64,000 bases of DNA from Cohnella endophytica (GTDB taxonomy: Bacteria; Bacillota; Bacilli; Paenibacillales; Paenibacillaceae). Made by a program: the position numbers and the translations under genes. Of the stretch, positions 36,718 through 46,414 are shown in pieces. How positions within the stretch are numbered: position 1 is the stretch's first letter; every line of letters begins with the position of its first letter. The notes beneath the pieces were generated by a model. That model was not told the DNA's origin, ran no database searches, and was given only the letters and a program-made list of their open reading frames with translations. Where the stretch lies: positions 310,001-374,000 of the forward strand of contig NZ_RBZM01000006.1 of NCBI RefSeq assembly GCF_003628305.1, written 5' to 3'.

Positions 36718-37680
36718 ATGAAATCGATGACGGGTACGAGGGTGATAGCGGGCATCAAAAGAAACGGAGTCATTCGCGAGCTCGTTCGCAACCGCACCTT
36801 GCTTCTGATGTTTTTGCCGGCCGGCGTCTTTCTGTTCCTCTTTAACTATTTGCCTCTGGCGGGCCTTGTCATCGCGTTCAAAAATTTCGATTTCGATAAA
36901 GGAATTTTCGGAAGCGATTGGGCGAAGCCGCTGTTGTATAACTTCGATTACTTGCTCTCGTCGGATACCGCCTATCGGGCCGTCCGTAATACGATCTTAC
37001 TCAACGCCTTGTTCATCGCCGTCGGCCTGGTGTTCGAGGTCGGTCTCGCGCTGATGCTGAACGAGATTCGCAACAAATATTTCAAGAGAGTGACCCAGTC
37101 GCTTACGTTTCTGCCTTTCTTCATTTCCTGGATCGTGGTCGGGGTATTCGCCTACAATCTCATGAATTACGAGAGCGGGGCCATTAACCGGATCGTTCAG
37201 TCGCTCGGATTCCAGCCTATCGATTTCTACAGCGACGCGCCGCTATGGCCGTTCATCCTGACGTTGGCGGTCCGCTGGAAGGTGACGGGATACGGAACGA
37301 TCATCTACCTGGCGGCGCTTACGAATATCGACCAATCCTACTACGAGGCCGCGTCCATCGACGGAGCTTCGAGATGGCAACAGACGCGTTACATCAGCAT
37401 TCCGATGCTAAAGCCGACAATCATGATCCTGACGTTGCTCGCGGTCGGGCGAATCATGAACGCCGATTTCGGAATGTTCTACGCGATGGTCGGAGACGCG
37501 GCGCTGTTATTCCCGACGACGGACGTCATCGATACGTTCGTGTACAGAAGCTTGCGGAAGTCGGGGGATATCGGGATGGCCTCGGCGGCAGGCTTCACGC
37601 AATCGATCGTCGCGTTCGTCCTCGTTCTGGGAAGCAACTATATCGCCCGCAAAGCGGATAAGGATTCGGCGATATTCTAA
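36718..37680 (+). CDS. Oligosaccharide ABC importer permease, LplB type
   Basis: The start is ATG at 36718, 7 bases after AAAGGGG. Two earlier in-frame ATGs, at 36682 and 36712, overlap the -10 box or the ribosome site. The 320-residue product has six helices, an N-terminal FLFLFNYLPLAGLVIAF typical of LplB-type permeases and the EAA loop YEAASIDGASRWQQTRYISIP. It pairs with the LplC-type gene 57 bases downstream. No ATPase is nearby, as usual for this group, which commonly uses a shared MsmX-type ATPase. Confidence 0.93.
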   Translation: MKSMTGTRVIAGIKRNGVIRELVRNRTLLLMFLPAGVFLFLFNYLPLAGLVIAFKNFDFDKGIFGSDWAKPLLYNFDYLLSSDTAYRAVRNTILLNALFIAVGLVFEVGLALMLNEIRNKYFKRVTQSLTFLPFFISWIVVGVFAYNLMNYESGAINRIVQSLGFQPIDFYSDAPLWPFILTLAVRWKVTGYGTIIYLAALTNIDQSYYEAASIDGASRWQQTRYISIPMLKPTIMILTLLAVGRIMNADFGMFYAMVGDAALLFPTTDVIDTFVYRSLRKSGDIGMASAAGFTQSIVAFVLVLGSNYIARKADKDSAIF

Positions 37681-37737
37681 CCTCGCCGCCCCTATAAGGG
37701 AGCGGGGCGCGACATTCGATAGCGGAGGTGCGAAGCG

Positions 37738-38622
37738 ATGCATTTGAAAAAATTATCCCCAGGGCGCATAGCCATCGTAACGGTCATTTCCTTATTCAGC
37801 CTATCTTGCCTCTTGCCTTTTATCATGGTGATTTCCGGATCGTTAAGCGTGGAGAACGACATCGTGAACCATGGCTACGAATTATGGCCGAGACGCGTGA
37901 CGTTCGATTCCTATCGGATTTTGTTTTTAGGCTCCAACCGGATCGTCGATGCCTACGGAATCAGCGCCCTGGTCACGGTTGCCGGAACGTTGCTCTCTTT
38001 GCTCGTTACTAGCATGGCCGCGTACGCGATGGCGAGGCGTTCTTTCCGGTATCGCAACATCTTGTCCATCTACGCGATCATCACGATTTTGTTCAGCGGC
38101 GGGTTGGTACCTTGGTACATCATCTGCGTCCGGTATCTCGAATTGAAGGATACGATCTGGGCGATGATCCTGCCACCGCTCGCCAATGCGTTCAACATGT
38201 TCCTAATGCGGAACTTCATGATGGCGATGCCGGAAGATTTGCATGAATCGGCCAAGATCGACGGCGCGGGAGAATTCAGAATCTATGCGCGGTTAATCAT
38301 TCCTCTGGCGAAGCCGGTACTCGCCACGATCGGATTATTCGTATCCCTGAGCTATTGGAACGATTGGTTCCTCGGGCTCATGTTCGTCGACAAGCAAGAA
38401 CTCCAACCCTTGCAACTGCTCCTGAGAACGCTCATTTCCAACGTGGAATTCCTCAGAAGCTCGAGCAACGCGATTGATATGCAGCGCATCGCGATGCAAT
38501 TGCCGACCGAATCGCTGAAGATGGCGCTGACGGTCGTCACGATCGGACCGATCGTGTTCCTGTATCCCTTCCTGCAACGGTACTTCGTCAAAGGACTGCT
38601 GGTGGGCGCGGTGAAAGGGTAG
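37738..38622 (+). CDS. Oligosaccharide ABC importer permease, LplC type
   Basis: The product is 294 residues with six helices, the EAA loop HESAKIDGAGEFRIYARLIIP and the C-terminal FLQRYFVKGLLVGAVKG found in LplC/YtcP permeases. The ribosome site GGAGGTGCGAAGCG precedes ATG. A stem (CAATAC, one bulge, AGC, loop, then GCTGTATTG; 38632-38656) lies between this gene and the binding protein and could slow decay or processing of the downstream transcript. Confidence 0.93.
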   Translation: MHLKKLSPGRIAIVTVISLFSLSCLLPFIMVISGSLSVENDIVNHGYELWPRRVTFDSYRILFLGSNRIVDAYGISALVTVAGTLLSLLVTSMAAYAMARRSFRYRNILSIYAIITILFSGGLVPWYIICVRYLELKDTIWAMILPPLANAFNMFLMRNFMMAMPEDLHESAKIDGAGEFRIYARLIIPLAKPVLATIGLFVSLSYWNDWFLGLMFVDKQELQPLQLLLRTLISNVEFLRSSSNAIDMQRIAMQLPTESLKMALTVVTIGPIVFLYPFLQRYFVKGLLVGAVKG

Positions 38623-38683
38623 AAAAGCGGGCAATACCAGCTACGGCTGTATTGTATATAACAAGTCTAGGGGAGAGGGTTCC

Positions 38684-40261
38684 ATGTTTAAGAGGCGAGC
38701 GAGACTGCCGGCTATCCTTATGTGCATTCTACTTCTATGTCTAGCCCTGGCAGCATGCAGCAAAGGCAACAACGGCAACAACGCGGTCGAACCAAGTAAG
38801 GAATCATCGCCTGCCAGCGTCAAGCCTTCGGAATCCGCGTCCGCGGAAACGCCGAAAGAGGAAGAAGAAGTGACGCTGAAATTTTACTTCGGCGGAGACA
38901 AAAAATCGGCAACGGACGAAGTGTGGGGCAAAGTCAGCGAGTATTTGAAGGGTAAAGGCTTAAACGTCAAGTTCGACGTCAATTTCATTCCTTTCGGCGA
39001 CTTCAAGGACAAGATGCTCGTAATGGCCGCTTCGGGGGATAAATGGGATCTGAACTTCGATGGAGATTGGCTCTCTTATAAGCAGATGGCTGCAAAAGGT
39101 TCCTATATGGCCTTGAACGACCTGTTGCCGAAATACGCTCCTAACCTGTTCAAGAAATATCAGGACCAAGGAACGTTGCAGGCGGCAACGATAAACGGCC
39201 AAATCGTCGGATTGCCATGGACGATGAAGATGAACCAGCGCTACTTCGTCGGCTGGCGCTCGGACTTGGCGGAGAAGGCGGGCATCTCTCGCGCGCCGGA
39301 CGCGATTAAGACGATCGAAGACGTCGATGCTTTGCTGCACGACCTAAAGAAGGCGTATCCGAATGAGAAGCTGTCGCGGACGCCATCCCAAGCGATGTAT
39401 GAGACTCGCGAAGAGTGGGTGGATCTGGGCTTCCATAAGATGGGGTTCTACTTGAACGATCCGGAAGTAAAAGTTCAACCGGTCGAACAGCAGCCGTTCT
39501 ACCTGGAGGCCTCGAAAAAGACGAAACAATGGTACGACGACGGAATCCTGAACCGCGATGCGATGATCGACAAGGAAGACGGCGCGTCTCAATGGAGAAA
39601 CGGGAAAACGCTGTTTACGATGACCTCGCACGAATGGGCATTCGCCGATCCGGGCTTCTCGGATCCGTCGTTCAAGCATCAGATGGCGTTCCTCTATCCG
39701 GATAAGAAATTCGTGAACCGGACGGCGCTCGCCAACGTGCTCGCCATCAACCGCAACTCCCAGCATGCGGATCGCGTGCTTCGTTTCCTGGACATGATGG
39801 AGACGGATCAGGTGCTCTACGATCTCGTTCAATACGGAATCGAAGGCAAAACGTACAAGTTGAACGGGGACGTGGCCGAGTATCCGGACGGAATGGACTT
39901 CACGACGAGCAACTACATGGAGTGGGGCGGCCAATGGGCGTTCTGGAAGCCGCAATTCATGCGTCCTAACCAGACGTATCCGAAAGACTTCTGGGTGAAG
40001 GAAGCCGAGTTCGCAAGCTTGCCGGTGAACGTCAACTCTCCGGTAGACGGTTTGTTCATCGCGGAAGACAACATCAAGAACGAGGTCGCGAAGCGCGATC
40101 AAGCCTACGAAGAATTCGGCAAGCCGATCGAGTTCGGCGTCGTCAAGAACGTGGACGGTTCCGTGAAGGATTATATCGAGAAGCAAAAGAAAAACGGGCT
40201 CGATAAAATCATGGCCGAAGCCCAAAAGCAAGTCGACGCCTATCTCGCAAGCAAGAAATAA
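38684..40261 (+). CDS. Extracellular oligosaccharide-binding lipoprotein, LplA-like (copy 2)
   Basis: The 525-residue product has lipobox LAAC (Cys near residue 25), a Ser/Glu-rich linker, and an LplA-type solute-binding fold nearly collinear with the protein at 32103. Shared stretches include TLKFYFGG-KK-ATDEVW-KVS, KMLVMAA/KMLEMAA, LNDLLPKYAP, NGQIVGLPWT-KMN, FVGWRSDLAEKAGI and LANVLAINRNS. The two copies differ most in linker and C-terminal ends. Being directly downstream of the LplBC permeases, this copy is the more likely partner. The ribosome site AGGGGAGAGG precedes ATG. Confidence 0.93.
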   Translation: MFKRRARLPAILMCILLLCLALAACSKGNNGNNAVEPSKESSPASVKPSESASAETPKEEEEVTLKFYFGGDKKSATDEVWGKVSEYLKGKGLNVKFDVNFIPFGDFKDKMLVMAASGDKWDLNFDGDWLSYKQMAAKGSYMALNDLLPKYAPNLFKKYQDQGTLQAATINGQIVGLPWTMKMNQRYFVGWRSDLAEKAGISRAPDAIKTIEDVDALLHDLKKAYPNEKLSRTPSQAMYETREEWVDLGFHKMGFYLNDPEVKVQPVEQQPFYLEASKKTKQWYDDGILNRDAMIDKEDGASQWRNGKTLFTMTSHEWAFADPGFSDPSFKHQMAFLYPDKKFVNRTALANVLAINRNSQHADRVLRFLDMMETDQVLYDLVQYGIEGKTYKLNGDVAEYPDGMDFTTSNYMEWGGQWAFWKPQFMRPNQTYPKDFWVKEAEFASLPVNVNSPVDGLFIAEDNIKNEVAKRDQAYEEFGKPIEFGVVKNVDGSVKDYIEKQKKNGLDKIMAEAQKQVDAYLASKK

Positions 40262-40271
40262 CAACTTCGCA

Positions 40272-40303
40272 GAAGCCGGCCTAACTTGAATTAGGTCGGC
40301 TTC
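40272..40303 (+). terminator. Stem-loop after the second LplA-like gene
   Basis: GAAGCCG and CCTAA pair with TTAGG and CGGCTTC to give a 12-pair stem with one G-T pair, followed by TTCTTCACC. The weak T-run and the next ribosome site 40 bases on suggest partial termination or mRNA protection rather than a full stop. Confidence 0.65.
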
Positions 40304-40351
40304 TTCACCTCGCTGCCGCACTCATTCTCAACGATATAAAGGAGGAATATC

Positions 40352-43300
40352 ATGTACGAGTTATTGATGCCGAAGTCCTCGCCGCAAGGCGGCGGAGGGC
40401 TGGCCAAACGTCTTGCCATGATCTTGATGGCCGTTTTGTTGATCGTTTCGGGATTAAGCGGGGCTCCGGCCCCAGCCAATGCCGAAGCAAGCTCCGTCAG
40501 CATTACGCTAGGCGACGTTCCGGCGGAGAACGGCATTCAAGCAAGGGCGGGAGACAATCCGGACGGACTCCGCACGGGAACATTGGACGGCAAATCGTAT
40601 TGGGAAACGGACAAGACGACCGGGACGGTCTACTTCTACATGAACGTGGACGATGCGTACCTGTACGACAACGTCGATCAGAACGTGCAAGTGACCGTGG
40701 AATATTACGATGCCGGCAACGGCAAAATGGTGCTCCAATACGACGCGGAATCCGCTCCGTTTAAAGACGCTCCTCTCTACACATACACGGCCGACAACGC
40801 TTGGAAGACGTACACGTTTTTCTTAAGCGACGCCAAGTTCGCCAACCGTACGGGAGGCGCGGATTTCCGGCTCGGAATCGAAGGCGGCGGAGCGAGCGCC
40901 GCTACGAACGAGGATCTGAAAGTCTCGTCGATCATCGTTACGAAGACGCCGAAGCCTGTTCCCCCCGAGCAAGTGAGCGTGACTTTAGGCGCCGTTCCGG
41001 TCGAGCGGGGCATCTCGCCGCGCGCGGGCGATAACGGAAACGGCCTGCAAACGGGCACCCTGGGCGGCAAAACTTATTGGCTTACCAATCGGGCTCAAGG
41101 AACTTCCTATTTGTACATGAACGTTGACGACGGATATTTGTACGATAACTCGGATAAGGACGTGTACGTCACCGTCGAATATTACGACCAAGGAAGCGGA
41201 AGTTTCGCGCTGCAATACGACGCGGAGTCGGCGCCGTTCAAAGATTCCTCGTTATTCACTTACAAGAATACGGGGCTATGGAAATCCCATACGTTTAAGT
41301 TATCCGACGCGAAGTTCGCGAACCGAACGAACGGCGGGGACTTTCGGATCGCCGTCGAAGGGGCTGGGTCGCCGGGAGATAATCCGGATCTACGCTTGGC
41401 CTCGGTTACGGTCAAGAAGAAAGCGAAGGTGAACATGACAAGAGCGACGAAAGTCATCGCGACGAACTACCCTACGGACGACATCGCGATCGCGGATTAT
41501 AACGCCGCGGAATTCGGCGTTGTCGGCGACGGAATAACGGACGATACACAAGCCCTCCAGGAAACGTTGGACGCGGCAGCCAATAACGGCGGCGGGGTCG
41601 TGTTCGTCCCTTCCGGACGTTACAAGATTACCGGAACGATAACCGTTCCGACCGGCGTTACGCTACGCGGCGATTGGCGTAATCCCGGAACGGGGGGGGC
41701 CGTTGAAGGAACGATCCTGCAAGCCTACTTCGGACGCGGCAATCCCGACGAGACGAGTTTCATTCAATTGCAGCAAGCCAGCGGAGTGACGAACTTGTCT
41801 GTCTGGTATCCGGAGCAATCGCTGAGCGATCCGACGGCTTATCCGTGGACGATCGAACAGCTCTCGGGCGACAGCGCAACCGTCGCGAACGTGACGCTCG
41901 TCAATTCGTATAACGGAGTCAAAATCGGACCGGCTTGGAACGAACTGCATTATCTGAAGAACGTGTACGGTACCGCGTTGAATACGGGGATTTTCCTCGA
42001 TTACACGACCGATATCGGAAGACTGGAGAACGTTCGCCTAAGTCCGGATTATTGGGCGTTGTCGGGCTTGGCGGGCGCTCCAGCGCAAGCGGAGCTGTTC
42101 GGCTATACGACGACCCGCGCGGAAGGCGTCGTGATGGGGCGTTCGGATTGGGAGTACATGTCCGACGTATACCTCTCCGGTTTCAAGACGGGGATGCGGG
42201 TGACGACCCGAACGGGTTCGCTCGAGACGGCCAACGCGCAATTCTATGGCGTCCATATCGACAAGAGCAACGTCGCCCTGAAGATCGAAGGCGTCAACGA
42301 TTACGGCTTGCTCGTTACAAACAGCAGCTTCAAGGCTAGCGTGGGGGACAATCCGACGGCGGTCTACGCGACGGCGGGTTTCCATTCGATCGTTCAATTC
42401 AACAACGTAACGATCGGGGGAAGTCCTCGCAACGCCGTCTTGAACGAAGGGACCGGCGTGCTGAGCTTCGAGAACAGCACGATCGGAAGCTGGGATGCCC
42501 CTAACGGAGGCTACGGAATATCGGCCGGAGCGGGTTCGCTTATTTTGGGGCATACGGTATTCTCGCAATCGGGCAACCAAGTGCATCTGCTCGGCGGAGT
42601 AAAGGCCGTCACTTCGGTGAATTCAGGCTATCAAGGCGTCTTAAACCTAAAGAACGATAGCGTCGGTGCCCAAGTCAAAGTCGATACGGACAACGATTAC
42701 GTGCTCGAACCTCTTCCGGCGATCGGAGGAATGGACGTGGCGGAGAGGCCGAAACCGGCAAGCACTCAGTTGTTCGACGTCACTTCGGCTCCTTACGCCG
42801 CAGACCGCACGGGGGCGTCGTCCGCCGCCGGGGCGGTGAAGCTGGCGTTGCTCGACGCAGGGGCCGCGGGAGGCGGAACCGTCTATCTGCCAGCGGGGAT
42901 ATACCGCATCGACGAGCCGATTATCGTTCCTTCCGGCGTCGAGCTGAGAGGTTCGTGGGACGTGCCGCATCATACGGTCGGGGGCGGGACCGTCATTTTC
43001 ACGAATCACGGCGAAGGGAATCCGAATGCGACGCCGTTCATTTCCTTGGAAGCGACGGCAGGCGTTCGCGGTTTGTCGGTGTATTACGACCGGCAGAACT
43101 GGAACGCGATCAAGCCGTACGCCTGGACGATCCAAGGACGCGGGCACGGCGTATATGCGATCGATACGACGCTCGTCGATTCGTATCTCGGCATCGACTT
43201 CGGCACGTACGATACGAGCGGACACTATATCGATTACGTCGCGGGTTCCCCGCTTAAGGAAGGTATCTATCTCGGAGGCGGTGCAACGGGAGGCTTCATG

Positions 43301-45028
43301 CGCAACGTTCAGTTCAACCCGCATTACGCGGCGAGAAGCTCTTATCCGAATCGACCGGCTTCGGGCGAAGATTTCAATAAGGTATGGGATTACCAGAAAG
43401 AAAATCTGGATGCCTTCCGAATCGGCAACGTGAAGGGCGAGACGATCTTCAATACGTTCGTCTACGGTTCTCTCTACGGAATCCATTTCGTCAAGGAGAG
43501 CGGGCAAGGTCCCGAAGCGGCGATCATCGGCCACGGAACGGACGGCAGCAAGAAAGGCGTCTACGTGGAAGGAGCCGGCCCGGCAGGTTTGGCTTTCGTC
43601 AACACGGAACTCGTGTCCATGAGCACGACGGATAAAGCGTACGTGACCGTCGGCGATCAGTTCGATTCGAAAGCGACTTTCCATAACAGCTCGATGTGGG
43701 GCGATCCTTCCCGGTCGTTCGATATCTACGCAGGCAAAGTCCGTATCCAGCAGAGCAATCTCACGGTTGTCGGACAGATTGGCGTCAACGCGCTCGAAGG
43801 CGATATTACGTTGTTCGACTCCTACTTCCAGCAAGGCCAGACTACCCATGCGTATGCCGGGCCGAACATTCAGCGAATGATCGTTTCGAACAATCTGTTC
43901 AACGGCGGCTTGAAGATGAACAACCAAGCGCCCGCGAAAGTGAGGGGCACGAACGTCGTACCGATCTCGCTGGACGCGAATGTAGCTCCGTATGACGTAA
44001 GTCACCCGGAGAACACGAACATTTCGTTAACTCTGAAGAACTTGTCGATCGCCCAGCCGATCAAAGGCAAGCTCGAGCTAACGTATCCGGTCGCCTACAA
44101 AACCAAGATGGAGCCGGTTCGATTCGAAGGAGTCGCTACCGGTCAAACGCTGACGATCAACCTGCCTTACATGGCGAGCGACTTGATCGGATACAAGGTA
44201 ACGCTGGACGACGGCAAATCGTACTCTTTCCTCTTCAGGATCGGCCAGTCGTTCGCGGCTCCCCAGAAAGCGAAGAACCCGGACGTTCCGCCGATCCTCC
44301 TGAATTCGATCGAGCAATATGCGAGCGTAGGCGGAGCATGGGGAGGCACGAACGACCTGAGCGCACAGGCTAGCGTGAAATGGGACACCCAGAAATTATA
44401 CTTCTCGGTGGAAGTCAAAGACGACGTGCACGCGCAGAGCTGGAAGAATGGGGATATTTGGCAGGGAGACAGTATTCAGATCGGTATCGACATGTCCCGG
44501 AAAAACGGCTCGGCAAGCGCGAACGTCAGCGAAATGGGTTTTGCGCTCGGCAACGATGGCACTGTGTCGAACTGGAGATGGCGCGCGCCTACGGGTTTGG
44601 CGACCGGAACGATCAACGGAGCGCAAGTGTCGATCGTTCGCAACGAGAACAAGAAACTGACGACGTATCAGATCGCGATTCCGATCGCATCGCTGCTAGG
44701 AGCGGGTAGCGCGTTTAATCCGAACGATCCGATCGGGTTCACGTTGCTCGTGAACGAGAACGACGGAGCGGGCAGGAAAGGCTTGCTCGAATACAACGAA
44801 GGCATCGGCAGCACGAAGGACGCGACGAGATACGGAGCGCTTCAATTGTTGGGCGGCGACTTCGCGCAGATTCAAGCGAAGTCAGCGGTTAAAGCGGTTC
44901 TGGACGCGGTGAAGCTCAGAACGATTACTTCGATCGATACGGCCAAGAATTACTTGAACGCGTGGATCGACAACGTCGTGAAGAACGGCCTTCTCGCGCA
45001 ACTGAAAGCGATCGTACCGAAAAAGTAA
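40352..45028 (+). CDS. Secreted double beta-helix protein with tandem N-terminal sandwich modules and CBM9-like domain (copy 2)
   Basis: The 1558-residue product follows AAAGGAGG and has a signal peptide (about 20-46, AMILMAVLLIVSGLSGAPAPANAEA). Two homologous jelly-roll-like modules follow (about 47-195 and 205-350; each starts VSITLGDVPAENGIQARAGD or VSVTLGAVPVERGISPRAGD and carries YDAESAPFKD), likely carbohydrate-binding. The double beta-helix spans about 383-1215 and is paralogous to the gene at 33850. A beta-sandwich linker is followed by a CBM9/DOMON-like module (about 1309-1500, WDTQKLYFSVEVKDDVH, GDSIQIGIDM). The C-terminal 50 residues are helical. A role in extracellular attack on a pectin-like or other acidic polymer is inferred from fold and neighbours. 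Confidence 0.88.
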   Translation: MYELLMPKSSPQGGGGLAKRLAMILMAVLLIVSGLSGAPAPANAEASSVSITLGDVPAENGIQARAGDNPDGLRTGTLDGKSYWETDKTTGTVYFYMNVDDAYLYDNVDQNVQVTVEYYDAGNGKMVLQYDAESAPFKDAPLYTYTADNAWKTYTFFLSDAKFANRTGGADFRLGIEGGGASAATNEDLKVSSIIVTKTPKPVPPEQVSVTLGAVPVERGISPRAGDNGNGLQTGTLGGKTYWLTNRAQGTSYLYMNVDDGYLYDNSDKDVYVTVEYYDQGSGSFALQYDAESAPFKDSSLFTYKNTGLWKSHTFKLSDAKFANRTNGGDFRIAVEGAGSPGDNPDLRLASVTVKKKAKVNMTRATKVIATNYPTDDIAIADYNAAEFGVVGDGITDDTQALQETLDAAANNGGGVVFVPSGRYKITGTITVPTGVTLRGDWRNPGTGGAVEGTILQAYFGRGNPDETSFIQLQQASGVTNLSVWYPEQSLSDPTAYPWTIEQLSGDSATVANVTLVNSYNGVKIGPAWNELHYLKNVYGTALNTGIFLDYTTDIGRLENVRLSPDYWALSGLAGAPAQAELFGYTTTRAEGVVMGRSDWEYMSDVYLSGFKTGMRVTTRTGSLETANAQFYGVHIDKSNVALKIEGVNDYGLLVTNSSFKASVGDNPTAVYATAGFHSIVQFNNVTIGGSPRNAVLNEGTGVLSFENSTIGSWDAPNGGYGISAGAGSLILGHTVFSQSGNQVHLLGGVKAVTSVNSGYQGVLNLKNDSVGAQVKVDTDNDYVLEPLPAIGGMDVAERPKPASTQLFDVTSAPYAADRTGASSAAGAVKLALLDAGAAGGGTVYLPAGIYRIDEPIIVPSGVELRGSWDVPHHTVGGGTVIFTNHGEGNPNATPFISLEATAGVRGLSVYYDRQNWNAIKPYAWTIQGRGHGVYAIDTTLVDSYLGIDFGTYDTSGHYIDYVAGSPLKEGIYLGGGATGGFMRNVQFNPHYAARSSYPNRPASGEDFNKVWDYQKENLDAFRIGNVKGETIFNTFVYGSLYGIHFVKESGQGPEAAIIGHGTDGSKKGVYVEGAGPAGLAFVNTELVSMSTTDKAYVTVGDQFDSKATFHNSSMWGDPSRSFDIYAGKVRIQQSNLTVVGQIGVNALEGDITLFDSYFQQGQTTHAYAGPNIQRMIVSNNLFNGGLKMNNQAPAKVRGTNVVPISLDANVAPYDVSHPENTNISLTLKNLSIAQPIKGKLELTYPVAYKTKMEPVRFEGVATGQTLTINLPYMASDLIGYKVTLDDGKSYSFLFRIGQSFAAPQKAKNPDVPPILLNSIEQYASVGGAWGGTNDLSAQASVKWDTQKLYFSVEVKDDVHAQSWKNGDIWQGDSIQIGIDMSRKNGSASANVSEMGFALGNDGTVSNWRWRAPTGLATGTINGAQVSIVRNENKKLTTYQIAIPIASLLGAGSAFNPNDPIGFTLLVNENDGAGRKGLLEYNEGIGSTKDATRYGALQLLGGDFAQIQAKSAVKAVLDAVKLRTITSIDTAKNYLNAWIDNVVKNGLLAQLKAIVPKK

Positions 45029-45056
45029 ACTAACGATGGGCAAGGAGCAGAAGCGA

Positions 45057-46280
45057 ATGGCGAAAATAACGGGAATCAAATGCATCCGGACGAGGCGTGA
45101 CGGCAGTTGGACGATCGTGAAGGTATCGACCGACCAAGACGGTTTGTACGGAATCGGATCGGCATCCGATATGTACGCTCCGGAAGCGGTCATCCAGGTG
45201 ATCGAACAGTTGCTTGCGCCGGTTATCATCGGCCGGGACGCGGCGAATATCGAGGACTTGTGGAATACGATGAATCTAAGCGGATATTGGCGTAACGGGG
45301 CGATTTTGCAGACGGCGATCGGCGGCATCGACATGGCGCTGTGGGACATCAAGGGCAAGGAGGCCGGCCTTCCGGTTTATCAGTTGCTTGGCGGCGCAAG
45401 CCGCTCTGCGGTTGCCTGTTACGGCCACGCCGGCGGGAGGGATATCGTCGAACTGAAAGAGGATGTCCACCGGTTCGTCGAGGAAGGCTACACGGTCGTA
45501 CGATGCCAGCTTGGCGGCTACGGCGGCGGAGGCTTTCTTACGGGCAAGGAAGCCCGCTTGCCGGATAACGCTTGGAAGAAGGATGCGGTGTTCGACGAGC
45601 ATGCGTACTTGCATTCGATTCCGCGCATGTTCGAACAGCTCCGGTTGACGTTCGGTCCTGAGGTTCAATTCACGCACGACGTCCATGAGCATTTGTCGCC
45701 GATCATCGCCATTCAATTGGCCAAACGGTTGGAGCCTTATGGCCTGTTCTACCTGGAGGATGTTCTGCCGCCCGAACATATCGGCTGGTATCACCAGCTT
45801 CGGCAGCAGAGCGCGACTCCTCAAGCGGTCGGCGAGCTGTTCGTTAATCCGCAGGAATGGACAGAGCTCGCGAAGGAACGGCTGATCGATTTCATTCGCG
45901 TTCGAGTATCCAAGGCGGGAGGCATTAGCGCCTGCCGTAAGATCGCCGCTTTGTGCGAGGCGTTCGGGGTGAGAACAGCCTGGCAAGAAGGCGGGGAGAA
46001 CGATCCCGTTAACCAAGCGGCGGCGGTGCATCTGGACATGGCGATATGGAACTTCGGCATTCAAGAGATCAACCATTTCCGGCCGCAGGAGCGAGAGGCG
46101 TTCCCGGGAATCATCGAGCGCAGGGGCGGTTATCTCTACGTTAACGATAAGCCGGGCTTAGGCATCGATATCGACGAGGTTCTGGCCGCAGGACTGATCG
46201 ACGAAGGCTGGGATCGCTTTGCCTATCATCGGCCTTATCCGCTCGACCGCAAAGCCGACGGGACGATCGTCCGTCCGTAG
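45057..46280 (+). CDS. Enolase-superfamily dehydratase, mannonate dehydratase / RspA-like
   Basis: ATG at 45057 follows AAGGAG by 10 bases; an ATG at 45036 lacks a site. The 407-residue product aligns with the ManD/RspA group: a capping domain, then a barrel with metal-ligand motifs FTHDVHEHLSP, FYLEDVLPP and QAVGELFVN, and the family end NFGIQEINHF, then DKPGLGIDIDE. Typical members dehydrate D-mannonate or D-gluconate to 2-keto-3-deoxy sugars. In this sequence the position where ManD proteins usually have an HGxxD-type segment reads QEGGEND, so the reaction or the substrate may differ. It closes the uronate-like locus and may process the imported acid sugar. Confidence 0.82.
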   Translation: MAKITGIKCIRTRRDGSWTIVKVSTDQDGLYGIGSASDMYAPEAVIQVIEQLLAPVIIGRDAANIEDLWNTMNLSGYWRNGAILQTAIGGIDMALWDIKGKEAGLPVYQLLGGASRSAVACYGHAGGRDIVELKEDVHRFVEEGYTVVRCQLGGYGGGGFLTGKEARLPDNAWKKDAVFDEHAYLHSIPRMFEQLRLTFGPEVQFTHDVHEHLSPIIAIQLAKRLEPYGLFYLEDVLPPEHIGWYHQLRQQSATPQAVGELFVNPQEWTELAKERLIDFIRVRVSKAGGISACRKIAALCEAFGVRTAWQEGGENDPVNQAAAVHLDMAIWNFGIQEINHFRPQEREAFPGIIERRGGYLYVNDKPGLGIDIDEVLAAGLIDEGWDRFAYHRPYPLDRKADGTIVRP

Positions 46281-46309
46281 TTTCGCTATCGTCACCCGGT
46301 CGTTCGATC

Positions 46310-46374
46310 TTCATGAAACCTTCATCTAACGTTCATCATACCTTCATGCAGCTTCGGCTTGCATAAGGTATGAT
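46310..46374 (+). promoter_or_regulatory. Four 11-bp spaced TTCAT repeats (Pho-box-like) with -10 box, upstream of trxB
   Basis: TTCAT occurs at 46310, 46321, 46332 and 46343, each exactly 11 bases apart, with a looser STTCATSNNNC unit. TATGAT at 46369-46374 is a strong -10 box, 17 bases after a position (46346-46351) that does not match a -35 box. This geometry is typical of OmpR/PhoB-type activator binding sites. The start codon of trxB is at 46415. Confidence 0.6.
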
Positions 46375-46414
46375 TTTTTTATACTCGGATACCTATAGAA
46401 GGAAGTGCATAACG

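Noticed and set aside
42647..44005. 452-codon minus-strand frame inside the second beta-helix gene
   Set aside because: It is antisense to a gene with clear domains and shows no recognisable motif or ribosome site.
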